A stretch of DNA of 64,000 nt from Flavobacterium sp. YJ01 (lineage in GTDB: Bacteria; Bacteroidota; Bacteroidia; Flavobacteriales; Flavobacteriaceae). The stretch covers positions 2,046,001-2,110,000 of the forward strand of contig NZ_CP119757.1 in assembly GCF_029320955.1 (NCBI RefSeq), in the 5' to 3' direction. Every line of letters starts with the position of its first letter. The first letter of the stretch is position 1. The position numbers and the translations under genes were made by a program. Under the pieces are notes generated by a model, which saw nothing but the letters and a program-made list of their open reading frames with translations, was not told where the DNA came from and did not search any database. Positions 44,178 to 52,937 of the stretch are shown in pieces.

Positions 44178-44280
44178 GAGATTCTGAGATTCTGAGATTC
44201 TGAGATTCTGAGATTCTGAGATTCTGAGATTCTGAGATTCTGAGATTCTGAGATTCTGAGATTCTGAGATTCTGAGATTC
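44178..44280. repeat. 8-bp tandem array, 12.9 copies of GAGATTCT
   Basis: 103 bases of GAGATTCT without a single change, in the spacer between the tRNA terminator and the DUF1508 start. Perfect short arrays of this length usually vary in copy number. The array creates an open frame on the minus strand (repeating ISESQNLR) that I do not regard as a gene. Confidence 0.95.
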
Positions 44281-44324
44281 CAATAAATTTACTGCGCAAA
44301 TTTATTATCTGCAAGTCTGCAAAT

Positions 44325-44354
44325 AAAAAAAGCCTCTTCAAAAGAAGAGGCTTT
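44325..44354 (-). terminator. Terminator of the tRNA unit
   Basis: AAAGCCTCTTC and GAAGAGGCTTT with a 4-base loop, followed by T7 on the minus strand, starting 3 bases past the tRNA-Leu 3' end. Confidence 0.85.
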
Positions 44355-44356
44355 AG

Positions 44357-44442
44357 TACTCAGAGCGGGACTTGAACCCGCACGAACATTGCTGTTCACT
44401 GGATTTTAAGTCCAGCGTGTCTACCAATTTCACCATCCGAGC
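44357..44442 (-). tRNA. tRNA-Leu (anticodon TAA)
   Basis: 86 bases, class II with a long variable arm. Acceptor GCTCGGA pairs with TCTGAGT (two G-T pairs). Anticodon arm CTGGA-CTTAAAA-TCCAG gives TAA. T-arm GCGGG-TTCAAGT-CCCGC. CCA is not encoded. It follows tRNA-Gly by 14 bases. Confidence 0.97.
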
Positions 44443-44456
44443 ATTATATGGTTTTG

Positions 44457-44529
44457 AGCGAAAAACGGGGCTCGAACCCGCGACCTCGACCTTGGCAAGG
44501 TCGCGCTCTACCAACTGAGCTATTTTCGC
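44457..44529 (-). tRNA. tRNA-Gly (anticodon GCC)
   Basis: 73 bases. Acceptor GCGAAAA pairs with TTTTCGC. D-arm AGCTCAGTTGGTAGAGC. Anticodon arm CGACC-TTGCCAA-GGTCG gives GCC. T-loop GGTTCGAGCC. CCA is not encoded. Confidence 0.97.
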
Positions 44530-44547
44530 ATTTTAAATCTTAAAAGA

Positions 44548-44612
44548 ACTCGCAACACTTGATTTGTTTCGTATTGCGAGTGCAAATTTAGGACATTTAT
44601 TCAATTACACAA
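44548..44612 (-). promoter_or_regulatory. Promoter and leader hairpin of the tRNA unit
   Basis: On the minus strand TTG (44610-44612), a 19-base spacer and TAAATTTG (44583-44590) form an exact promoter. Immediately downstream ACTCGCAA and TTGCGAGT (44574-44581, 44548-44555) make a perfect 8-bp stem in the tRNA precursor leader. Confidence 0.75.
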
Positions 44613-44689
44613 GCGTTTTTCGAAAAAAAAATCTACTTATTTTATAACATTCTGATAACCTAAACTTTAAAATTTAAATTTTCTAGAAT

Positions 44690-47296
44690 TTATTTTTTAA
44701 CCAACATTCTTTTAATCTCATTCAATTTCATTAGCGCTTCTACCGGAGTAATGGCGTTAATGTCGAGACTTAAAATTTCTTCTTTTATTTCTTCCAACAA
44801 AGGATCATCAAGATTAAAGAAACTCATTTGCATTTCATCGTTGGCTGCTTTTATTCCGTTCAAAGCATCACTTGAATGATTTTTCTCTAGTTTCTTCAAA
44901 AGCTTTTGCGCTTTCGTTATTACAAGCTGAGGCATTCCCGCCATTTTAGCAACATGAATTCCGAAACTATGGGCGCTTCCACCTTTTACAAGCTTTCTAA
45001 CAAAAAGCACCGTGTCTTTCAATTCTTTTACCGCCACATTAAAATTCTGAATTCTCGGCATCGATTCGGTCATCTCATTTAATTCATGATAATGCGTTGC
45101 AAAAAGCGTTTTTGCTTTTGAAGGATGTTCGTGCAAAAACTCCGCAATTGCCCAAGCAATGGAAATACCATCGTAAGTACTAGTTCCTCTTCCAATTTCA
45201 TCCAATAAAACCAAACTTCTATCTGAAATATTATTCAAAATAGAGGCAGTTTCATTCATTTCGACCATAAAAGTAGATTCTCCCATCGAAATATTATCCG
45301 AAGCCCCTACTCTGGTAAAAATTTTATCTACGGTTCCCATTCTCACACTATCCGCAGGAACAAAACTACCCATTTGAGCTAGAAGCACAATCAAAGCCGT
45401 TTGCCTTAAAATAGCCGACTTACCCGACATGTTAGGACCGGTAATCATAATAATCTGTTGCGTTTCTCTATCCAAGAAAACATCATTGGCAATATATGGA
45501 GTTCCAACTGGCAATTGTTTTTCAATTACTGGGTGTCTTCCGTTTTTGATATCTAATTCGAATGTTTCGTCAATTTCTGGCTGAACATATTGGTTTTCGA
45601 CAGCCATTTGCGTAAACGAACACAAACAATCTAATTGTGCAACCAAATACGCATTCATTTGAACTGGCTTAATATAAGTTGAAATCCAAGCGACTAATTG
45701 CTCAAAAAGCTCACTTTCTATTTTATATATTTTTTCCTCAGCGCCTAAAATTTTGGTTTCGTATTCTTTTAACTCTTCTGTAATATAGCGTTCTGCATTT
45801 ACCAGAGTTTGTTTACGAATCCATTCTTCAGGAACTTTATCTTTATGCGTGTTCCTAACTTCGATATAATATCCGAAAACATTATTAAAAGAAATTTTAA
45901 GAGATGAAATTCCTGTTCTTTCAGATTCTCTTTTTTCAATTCCTTCTAAAAATTCTTTTCCTGAAGTCGAAATTGCTCTTAATTCATCTAATTCTGCACT
46001 AATTCCACTTGCGATTGCATTTCCTTTTGCAATGGCAACTGGCGCGTCTTGATTTAGTGTGTTTTTAATTTTTTCGCGAAGCAAATCACATGCGTGTAGA
46101 CTGTCTCCGATAACTTTTACTGCCTCTTGTGGACTTTGAAGCGCTAGAGTTTTTATCGGAATAATTGCATCTAGAGATTCTTTCAAATAAACTATTTCAC
46201 GAGGAGAAACTTTTCCCGCTGCAATTTTAGAAATCAGACGCTCTAAATCTGAAATTTGCTTGATTTGATACTGAATATTGTGCAGGATTTCAGGATTCGA
46301 CTTTAAATACGCCACAACCTCATGACGACTTTTAATTTTGTTCGAATCTTTTAAAGGCAATGCCAACCAGCGTTTCAACAAACGACCTCCCATTGGAGAA
46401 AGCGTTTTATCAATAACATCCAAAAGCGTAACTGCATTCGGGTTATAACTGTGATATAATTCTAAGTTTCGAATCGTAAAACGATCCATCCAAACATAAG
46501 CATCTTCTGCAATACGCTGAATTGCCGTAATATGCTGCACTCGATTATGCTGTGTTTCTGACAGATAATATAAAATTGCACCAGAAGCAATAATTCCTTC
46601 TTTTAATTCTTCAACTCCAAATCCTTTCAAAGAAACGGTTTGAAAATGCTTTGTCAAGGTTTCTAAAGCATAATCTTCTTTATAAATCCAATCTTCTAAA
46701 TAAAAACTATGAAAATCTTCTCCAAAAGCAGTTTTAAAATCACTTTTATTATTCTTTGGAACTAAAACTTCGCTCGGATTAAAATTCTGCAATAATTTAT
46801 CAATGTATTCTGCATTTCCCTGAGCTGTTAAAAACTCTCCCGTTGAAACATCTAAAAAAGAAATTCCGATATTTTTATTAGCAAAATAAACCGATGCTAA
46901 AAAGTTATTTGATTTAGAATGCAAAACTTCATCATTCAAAGAAACTCCAGGAGTTACAAGTTCCGTTACGCCTCTTTTTACGATTGTTTTTGTCATTTTT
47001 GGATCTTCTAATTGGTCGCAGATTGCGACACGAAGTCCCGCTTTTACCAACTTTGGCAAATAAGTATTTACAGAATGATGAGGAAAACCAGCCAAAGCAG
47101 TTTCAGTATCAGAGCCCGCGCCTCTTTTAGTTAAAGTAATACCTAAAATTTTAGAAGCTCTAATGGCGTCTTCTCCAAAGGTTTCATAAAAATCTCCTAC
47201 TCTGAAAAGCAGACATGCATCAGGATATTTCGCCTTGATTTCATTGTACTGTTTCATTAAAGGTGTTTCCTTCACCACTTTCTCTTTAGCTGCCAA
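44690..47296 (-). CDS. mutS: DNA mismatch repair protein MutS
   Basis: 868 residues, the normal length for MutS1. Mismatch-binding [14 protein letters not shown] (Phe-x-Glu) lies near 32-45. The connector, lever and clamp domains follow. Walker [33 protein letters not shown] and the signature ATHYHEL are near the C-terminal third. The start is TTG at 47296 ([12 protein letters not shown]), because no in-frame ATG lies upstream; the next is Met14. Works with MutL, which is not in this window. Confidence 0.96.
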   Translation of the reverse strand: MAAKEKVVKETPLMKQYNEIKAKYPDACLLFRVGDFYETFGEDAIRASKILGITLTKRGAGSDTETALAGFPHHSVNTYLPKLVKAGLRVAICDQLEDPKMTKTIVKRGVTELVTPGVSLNDEVLHSKSNNFLASVYFANKNIGISFLDVSTGEFLTAQGNAEYIDKLLQNFNPSEVLVPKNNKSDFKTAFGEDFHSFYLEDWIYKEDYALETLTKHFQTVSLKGFGVEELKEGIIASGAILYYLSETQHNRVQHITAIQRIAEDAYVWMDRFTIRNLELYHSYNPNAVTLLDVIDKTLSPMGGRLLKRWLALPLKDSNKIKSRHEVVAYLKSNPEILHNIQYQIKQISDLERLISKIAAGKVSPREIVYLKESLDAIIPIKTLALQSPQEAVKVIGDSLHACDLLREKIKNTLNQDAPVAIAKGNAIASGISAELDELRAISTSGKEFLEGIEKRESERTGISSLKISFNNVFGYYIEVRNTHKDKVPEEWIRKQTLVNAERYITEELKEYETKILGAEEKIYKIESELFEQLVAWISTYIKPVQMNAYLVAQLDCLCSFTQMAVENQYVQPEIDETFELDIKNGRHPVIEKQLPVGTPYIANDVFLDRETQQIIMITGPNMSGKSAILRQTALIVLLAQMGSFVPADSVRMGTVDKIFTRVGASDNISMGESTFMVEMNETASILNNISDRSLVLLDEIGRGTSTYDGISIAWAIAEFLHEHPSKAKTLFATHYHELNEMTESMPRIQNFNVAVKELKDTVLFVRKLVKGGSAHSFGIHVAKMAGMPQLVITKAQKLLKKLEKNHSSDALNGIKAANDEMQMSFFNLDDPLLEEIKEEILSLDINAITPVEALMKLNEIKRMLVKK

Positions 47297-47396
47297 ATTA
47301 TTATGTTTTAAATGAAAAATTAAGACAGCGAATTTATGATTTTTTGGAGGAATATGGAAAGCTTCAAAAATTAAAATATTTTAAGATATTTTTAGG

Positions 47397-47425
47397 TTGT
47401 GATTTAAGTTTTTTACATAGCTTTG
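47397..47425 (+). promoter_or_regulatory. Promoter of the DUF1573 gene
   Basis: TTG at 47397-47399, an 18-base spacer, and TAGCTTTG at 47418-47425; the start is 28 bases further. Confidence 0.75.
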
Positions 47426-47453
47426 TTTATCATTTAAAAAAAGACCCTTAAAG

Positions 47454-47885
47454 ATGAAAAAAATAATCTTATTCGCTATGTTAGCTGTTGCTGGTATCAC
47501 AGCTACTAATGCGCAAACAACTAAAAAAGCTAAGGCTACTAAAGTGGCTAAAATTGAAGGCGCTGGAATGGTTTTCGAAAACGAAACTATCGATTATGGA
47601 ACTATCGCTCACAATGCTGATGGAAAACGTGAATTCGTTTTTGTAAACAACGGAACAAAACCGTTAATTATTACTAATGCTGCAGGATCTTGCGGATGTA
47701 CAGTTCCAACTTCTCCAAAAGAACCAATTGCTCCAGGAGCTAAAGGTGTTATTGGTGTAAAATATGCTACTGACAGAGTTGGTGCTTTTACAAAAACTGT
47801 AACTATCACTTCTAACGCTGAAGGACAACCAACAAAAATCCTTACTATTAAAGGTACTGTTTTACCAGATCCAGTAAAAAGCTAA
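47454..47885 (+). CDS. DUF1573 domain protein (exported, Ig-like)
   Basis: 143 residues with a signal peptide (about 1-20, ending TNAQ). One ASH/DUF1573 beta-sandwich: FENETIDYGTIAHNADGKREFVFVNNGTKPLIITNAAGSCGCTVP, with the Cys-Gly-Cys typical of the family, then GVIGVKYATDRVGAFTKTVTI. Very common in Bacteroidota; role unknown. Codons are biased to a few preferred forms, which suggests high expression. Confidence 0.92.
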   Translation: MKKIILFAMLAVAGITATNAQTTKKAKATKVAKIEGAGMVFENETIDYGTIAHNADGKREFVFVNNGTKPLIITNAAGSCGCTVPTSPKEPIAPGAKGVIGVKYATDRVGAFTKTVTITSNAEGQPTKILTIKGTVLPDPVKS

Positions 47886-47908
47886 TCTGAAAAACATTTA
47901 AAATAATC

Positions 47909-47940
47909 AAAAAGCTTCCTTACCTTTGGAAGCTTTTTTT
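47909..47940 (+). terminator. Terminator of the DUF1573 gene
   Basis: AAAAAGCTTCC and GGAAGCTTTTT with an 8-base loop, followed by more T. The loop and right arm carry the next gene's promoter element. Confidence 0.85.
47921..47928 (+). promoter_or_regulatory. Promoter -7 element of the SpoU methyltransferase gene, inside a terminator
   Basis: TACCTTTG is an exact TAnnTTTG match located in the loop of the upstream terminator, 32 bases before the ATG at 47961. Confidence 0.6.
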
Positions 47941-47960
47941 ATGACTTGAATTCAAACCAA

Positions 47961-48503
47961 ATGAGAAAACTCGAAAACAGTGAACTAGACCGCAAATCAA
48001 TTGAAGATTTTAAGAAATCTGAAAAAATACCTCTAATATTAGTTTTAGACGATATTAGAAGTCTGCATAATATTGGTTCTGTTTTTAGAACTGCCGATGC
48101 GTTTTTGATTGAAAAAATAATATTATGCGGAATTACTGCAACTCCGCCAAATAAAGAAATTCACAAAACCGCTCTTGGTGCTACCGAAACTGTAACGTGG
48201 GAACATCATGAAAATGTTTTGGAAGTAATTGAGAACTTAAAGAAAGAAAATGTTCTTACAATGGCAATTGAACAAGTTGAAAGTTCTGTTTTTCTTCAGG
48301 ATTTCGAAATTAAAAAAGACCAAAAATATGCTTTAGTTTTTGGTAATGAAGTTTTTGGAGTTTCTCAAGAAGCAGTTGCAATTTGCGACGGATGCATCGA
48401 AATTCCGCAACTTGGAACTAAACATTCGCTTAATATTTCTGTAAGTGCAGGAATTGTCGTTTGGGATTTGTTTCAGAAAATAAATTGGCCAAATAACAAT
48501 TAA
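47961..48503 (+). CDS. TrmH/SpoU-family RNA methyltransferase
   Basis: 180 residues from the ATG at 47961. SPOUT fold with the three motifs: LVLDDIRSLHNIGSVFRTADA (motif 1 with Asn and Arg), ALVFGNEVFGVSQEAV (motif 2) and IPQLGTKHSLNISVSAGIVVWDL (motif 3). 2'-O-methylates a ribose in tRNA or rRNA; the short length without an N-terminal substrate-binding domain is nearer TrmH/TrmL than RlmB. Target position unknown. The TTG frame start at 47946 is not favoured. Confidence 0.88.
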   Translation: MRKLENSELDRKSIEDFKKSEKIPLILVLDDIRSLHNIGSVFRTADAFLIEKIILCGITATPPNKEIHKTALGATETVTWEHHENVLEVIENLKKENVLTMAIEQVESSVFLQDFEIKKDQKYALVFGNEVFGVSQEAVAICDGCIEIPQLGTKHSLNISVSAGIVVWDLFQKINWPNNN

Positions 48504-48609
48504 AGAATATTTTTACATTATAAATGTGATTTTAACATATTTATAATACATTAAATGTTAGAAATATAAAAATATTTTTTTATTATTATAAAATTGATAC
48601 TTTTATAAA

Positions 48610-51555
48610 ATGAAAAAATACATTTTCTTAAAAATATCAACTATATTTATCTTACTGCTTTCCAGTTCTGTTGGATTTGCACAATATACATCCATTCCTG
48701 ATGCCAACTTTGAACAAGCCTTAATTGATTTCGGGATTGATGTTGGCCCTAGAGATGGGCAAGTCTTAACAGCAAGTGTCGCAAGCGTAATTAGTTTAAA
48801 TATTTCTAATAGAGGAATTACAAACTTAAGTGGTATTGAAGATTTTGTTTCTTTAAAAGAATTGTATTGTGTTCAAAATCCAATATTTACCTTAGATCTT
48901 TCAAAAAATATTGCTTTGACCAATTTGAGTTGCAGTTTAACTCAATTATCAAGTTTAGATCTTTCTAAAAATATTGCTTTAAAAGAACTTGAGTGCGAAA
49001 AAAGCAATTTAACCAGTTTAGATCTTTCTAAAAACATCGCCCTTACAAAACTATATTGCGCAGAGAATAAATTAACTTCTTTAGATTTATCTAAAAACAC
49101 ATTGCTAGATTTTGTGCAATGTAACAAAAATCAAATAACCGCCTTAGATGTTTCGACTTGTGCCGTTTTAAATCATTTAAACTGTGGTGATAATCTAATA
49201 ACGAGTCTTAATTTAACTTCTAGTACAATTTTAACCAATTTAGATTGTAGTAATAATAAATTATCAAGCTTAGACGTTACTAAAAACCCCAATTTAATTA
49301 ATATTTATTGTAGCCACAACCAAATAACTGCATTAGATTTTTCAAAAAACACAGCTATTGAACGTTTATTAATAGATGACAACCAGCTTACTAAATTGGA
49401 TTTAAGAAACGGGAAAAACACTTTGCTTTCTATTGGTAATTTTAAAATAAATAGTTCCCTTACTTGCATAGATGTTGATAACGAGATTTATTCTATGACA
49501 AATTGGTCAACTTATAAAGATGGAACCGCTTTTTATTCTAACGATTGCAGCAAAGTTATTTACAGCATACCAGAATTAAACGCAACAGGAGACCAAACGT
49601 ACTGTCCCGGTTCTGAAATAAAAATTGTAGAAACATTTTCTATTACCCATGATCCAAATGAAAAAGGAACAACAGCTGGTTATGTTCAAATTTCTTCTGG
49701 TTATTCTAGTGGAGATCTGCTTACGCTTTCAAATTCGACTGCGTATCCAACAATTGTAACGCAATGGGATCCTGTTGCTGGAAAATTAACAATTACCAAA
49801 TCAAACGGAAGCGAGATTTTATACTCTGATTTAGAATCGATTATAAAAGACGTTGTGTTTTCAAATCCTTCTGCAACAATATCTGGCACAAAATCTTTTT
49901 CAATAACAATTGGAAAAGCTAATTTTTTGGCCTCTACCGGGCACTTTTACATGTACATTCCTACCGTTGGCATTAGATGGACAACTGCAAGGGCAGAAGC
50001 AGAAACTCTTGTATATTACGGACTTAAAGGATATTTAGCAACAATTTTATCCGCAGATGAAGCTAAATTAGTTGGAGAACAAGCTTCTGGAACTGGATGG
50101 ATTGGCGGAAGCGATGCCGAAACTGAAGGTGTTTGGAAATGGGTTACAGGTCCTGAAGCAGGAACTATAATGAGTTATACTTTTTGGAATACTGGAGAAC
50201 CAAACAATCAAGGTAATGAAGATTACGCACACATTACTCAGCCCGGAGTTGGAATAAAAGGTTCATGGAATGATTTATCAGATACAGGATCATTGATTCC
50301 TGGAGATAATTACCAGCCAAAAGGCTATGTTGTTGAGTTTGGAGGAATGCCTGGCGAAGCTCCAGTGAAAATTGCCGCGAGTACCAAAATCACAATTCCA
50401 GTTGCAACGCCTTCTGCGAATCCGAGTCCGCTTTGTGATTCTGGAAGTTTTAATCTTAGCGCAACTGCGACTGCTGGAGCAACAATTAGTTGGTACGATG
50501 CAGCAACTGGAGGAAATTTATTAGGAACTGGAAATACTTATACAACTCCAACAATAACCGCAACAACAACTTATTATGTAGATGCTGGCTGCGAAGTAAA
50601 TCGTAAGCCTGTTATTGCCACTATAAATCAAACTCCAAATGCCCCAACCGCAACTAACACAACTGTTTCAAGATGTGGCGCTGGAACAGTAACTCTAGAA
50701 GCCACATCGAATATCGGAACAATCAACTGGTTTAATGCTCCAAGTGGCGGAACTAGCATTTTTTCAGGAAGCAATTTCACAACTCCTTCTATTTCTTCGA
50801 ATACAACTTATTATGCAGAAGCTTCAAGCAATGGATGTGTAAATCCTAATAGAACTGCTGTAAATATTACCATCTATACACCGCCTGTTATTACCGATGA
50901 AAATTTGACTTTATGCGAGTTTGAAACTATAACACTTGATGCTGGAATTTCTGGAATGAATTATTTGTGGTCAAATGGAGCGACAACTCAAACTACAACC
51001 GTAAATACAGGAGGAACTTATACCGTTGATGTAACAAGCCCAGCACCAGAAAATTGTACAAGCAGAAAAACGATTGTTGTTGAAGAACACAAAATTCCGC
51101 AAATAGATCGCATAAATGTTGAAGGAACAAGAGCTATTATTTTTCCTGTAAAAGCTGAAGAATATTTTGAATATTCTGTAGACGGAATTAACTACCAAGC
51201 TTATAACGTTTTTTATGATGTTCCTGCAGGATTGCAAACTGCATATATAAGAGAAAAAAACGGATGCGGAGAAGTTACCAAACAGTTTGTTGTTCTTGTT
51301 TTTCCTCCATTTTTTACTCCAAACAATGACACTTTCAATGACGTTTGGGAAGTAACAGGAATGGAAAATTATCCTCAAGCACAAGTAACCATTTTTGATC
51401 GATACGGAAAATTGGTTGCTGTATTAAGCAAATCTAAAATGAGCTGGGATGGCACTTCAAACCAAGTTCCGCTTCCCGCTTCAGATTATTGGTATGCTTT
51501 AAAAGTAGATGATTCTATGCCTATTTTAAGAGGACATTTTACTCTAAAAAGATAG
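48610..51555 (+). CDS. T9SS type B cargo protein with LRR, C-type lectin and Ig-like domains
   Basis: 981 residues, predicted cell-surface or secreted. Signal peptide about 1-24. Leucine-rich repeats of the LTSLDLSKN/LxCxxN type span about 60-280. A C-type lectin-like domain (about 442-577; WTTARAEAETLVYYGLKGYL, FWNTGEPNNQGNEDYAHI with EPN motif) follows. Two Ig-like units come next (about 597-757; ISWYDAATGGNLLGTGNTYT). The end (FFTPNNDTFNDVWEVTG, ITIFDRYGKLV-like, DYWYALKVDD) is the gliding motility-associated type B sorting domain. EPN suggests mannose-type sugar binding; adhesion is inferred. Confidence 0.9.
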   Translation: MKKYIFLKISTIFILLLSSSVGFAQYTSIPDANFEQALIDFGIDVGPRDGQVLTASVASVISLNISNRGITNLSGIEDFVSLKELYCVQNPIFTLDLSKNIALTNLSCSLTQLSSLDLSKNIALKELECEKSNLTSLDLSKNIALTKLYCAENKLTSLDLSKNTLLDFVQCNKNQITALDVSTCAVLNHLNCGDNLITSLNLTSSTILTNLDCSNNKLSSLDVTKNPNLINIYCSHNQITALDFSKNTAIERLLIDDNQLTKLDLRNGKNTLLSIGNFKINSSLTCIDVDNEIYSMTNWSTYKDGTAFYSNDCSKVIYSIPELNATGDQTYCPGSEIKIVETFSITHDPNEKGTTAGYVQISSGYSSGDLLTLSNSTAYPTIVTQWDPVAGKLTITKSNGSEILYSDLESIIKDVVFSNPSATISGTKSFSITIGKANFLASTGHFYMYIPTVGIRWTTARAEAETLVYYGLKGYLATILSADEAKLVGEQASGTGWIGGSDAETEGVWKWVTGPEAGTIMSYTFWNTGEPNNQGNEDYAHITQPGVGIKGSWNDLSDTGSLIPGDNYQPKGYVVEFGGMPGEAPVKIAASTKITIPVATPSANPSPLCDSGSFNLSATATAGATISWYDAATGGNLLGTGNTYTTPTITATTTYYVDAGCEVNRKPVIATINQTPNAPTATNTTVSRCGAGTVTLEATSNIGTINWFNAPSGGTSIFSGSNFTTPSISSNTTYYAEASSNGCVNPNRTAVNITIYTPPVITDENLTLCEFETITLDAGISGMNYLWSNGATTQTTTVNTGGTYTVDVTSPAPENCTSRKTIVVEEHKIPQIDRINVEGTRAIIFPVKAEEYFEYSVDGINYQAYNVFYDVPAGLQTAYIREKNGCGEVTKQFVVLVFPPFFTPNNDTFNDVWEVTGMENYPQAQVTIFDRYGKLVAVLSKSKMSWDGTSNQVPLPASDYWYALKVDDSMPILRGHFTLKR

Positions 51556-51620
51556 TTTTTAATGAGAGAGTATGTCAATTTGATAATTACATCATTCAAA
51601 ACAGTGTTTTTAGGAAATTA

Positions 51621-51668
51621 TCTAATTGACTCATTCTCTAATTGACTCATTCTCTAATTAACACATTA
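51621..51668. repeat. 16-bp direct repeat at the end of the folK-dNK gene
   Basis: TCTAATTGACTCATTC occurs twice in tandem (51621, 51637), followed by a third degenerate part that overlaps the stop codon of the minus-strand gene. Confidence 0.75.
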
Positions 51669-52799
51669 GCGCAACTTTTTCTTTATTTCATTTAAAATAA
51701 AAATGTAATCTTCGTGTTTTTTTACGAAATCACGATCAGAAACATCAATGATTAGAACATTTAGATCTGTTTGCGATTTTATGTATTCTAAATATCCGTT
51801 ATTGATTTTTTCTAAATAAGCAGCTTCAATATTTTGTTCGTAAGAACGTCCGCGTTTTTTTATATTTTGAAGAAGCCTTTCTGTATTTTGATATAAATAA
51901 ACATACAAATCTGGCTTTGGCATTTCTTTATAAATAATATCAAAAAGGTTTCGATACAAACGATATTCATCTTCTTGCAACGTAATTTTAGCAAAAATCA
52001 AAGATTTAAAAATATGATAATCGGCAACAATAAAATCTTTGAACAAATCAAATTGCGCTAAATCATCTGATAATTGCTGGTAACGATCTGCCAGAAATGA
52101 CATTTCTAATGGAAAGGCATATCGATTTTGATCTTTGTAAAATTTAGGTAAAAACGGATTATCAGCAAATCTTTCTAAAACAGTTTTCCCATTAAAATCT
52201 TCAGCAATTTTATGAACCAAAGTAGTTTTTCCTGCTCCAATATTTCCTTCAAAAGCAACATAATTAAATTGATTTAACGGAATTTCGTCAAGCGGACTTT
52301 TTAAATTTTGAACTATTGTGCAAACACTTTCATCTGGTGTAACTGCAATTAGCTCAGAAATTGTTTTTTGCAGAATAGGATGTTTCCAATTTAATTTCAA
52401 ATCCTGCATCGGAAGCAAAACAAAATTTCTATTCTGCATTAAAGGATGCGGAACATTCAATTTTTCCGAATCAATAATTTCATCATCAAAAACAATCAAA
52501 TCAATATCGATAATTCTAGATTGATAACCTTCTTGATTCAAGCGGATTCTACCCAATTCTTTTTCAACCTTTAAAATCTGATTTAGAATCTTTTGCGCAG
52601 ATGAATTCGTATATAAGAGAAGTGCACAATTATAAAACGCATCACTTTCAAAACCCCACGCAGGAGTTTCATAAAGTTTAGAAACTTTTACAACAGATCC
52701 AACTTTTTGATGAATTAAATCAATACAATTTTGGATGTTTTCTAGTCTGCTGCCTTGGTTGCTGCCTATCGATAAAACGACTTGATGCTGTAATTTCAT
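51666..52799 (-). CDS. FolK / deoxynucleoside kinase fusion
   Basis: 377 residues. Residues about 1-160 are 2-amino-4-hydroxy-6-hydroxymethyldihydropteridine pyrophosphokinase (SIGSNQGSRLENIQ, YETPAWGFESDAFYNCA, GRIRLNQEGYQSRIIDIDLI, PHPLMQNRNFVLLPM), a folate synthesis enzyme. Residues about 178-377 are a deoxynucleoside kinase (P-loop FEGNIGAGKTTLV, LERFADNPFLPKFY, DRYQQLSDD, RGRSYEQNI) for nucleotide salvage. Both halves look intact. The fusion is seen in Bacteroidota. Divergent from sppA. Confidence 0.93.
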   Translation of the reverse strand: MKLQHQVVLSIGSNQGSRLENIQNCIDLIHQKVGSVVKVSKLYETPAWGFESDAFYNCALLLYTNSSAQKILNQILKVEKELGRIRLNQEGYQSRIIDIDLIVFDDEIIDSEKLNVPHPLMQNRNFVLLPMQDLKLNWKHPILQKTISELIAVTPDESVCTIVQNLKSPLDEIPLNQFNYVAFEGNIGAGKTTLVHKIAEDFNGKTVLERFADNPFLPKFYKDQNRYAFPLEMSFLADRYQQLSDDLAQFDLFKDFIVADYHIFKSLIFAKITLQEDEYRLYRNLFDIIYKEMPKPDLYVYLYQNTERLLQNIKKRGRSYEQNIEAAYLEKINNGYLEYIKSQTDLNVLIIDVSDRDFVKKHEDYIFILNEIKKKLR

Positions 52800-52840
52800 A
52801 ATTAATGCAAATTAACTAAAACTATTTTAGAATTAACCAA

Positions 52841-52848
52841 TATATTTG
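52841..52848 (+). promoter_or_regulatory. Possible -7 element of sppA
   Basis: TATATTTG matches TAnnTTTG in the folK-dNK/sppA divergent spacer, 89 bases before sppA. No -33 TTG is evident. Confidence 0.4.
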
Positions 52849-52937
52849 TGAAACGACGTCGAGATTTTATCATAAATTTTAGATTTCTAATTTGTAACAT
52901 TTTACCCTTTTTCGCGACTTATTAAAAAAATATACAT

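Noticed and set aside
44120..44341. Minus-strand open frame MKRLFLFADLQI... through the 8-bp array
   Set aside because: Its repeating ISESQNLR is only the translation of the GAGATTCT array, its start lies in the tRNA terminator, and it overlaps the DUF1508 start without a promoter.
51621..51668. 16-bp direct repeat as an attachment site
   Set aside because: Only 2.4 tandem copies in one place, with no integrase or second site.
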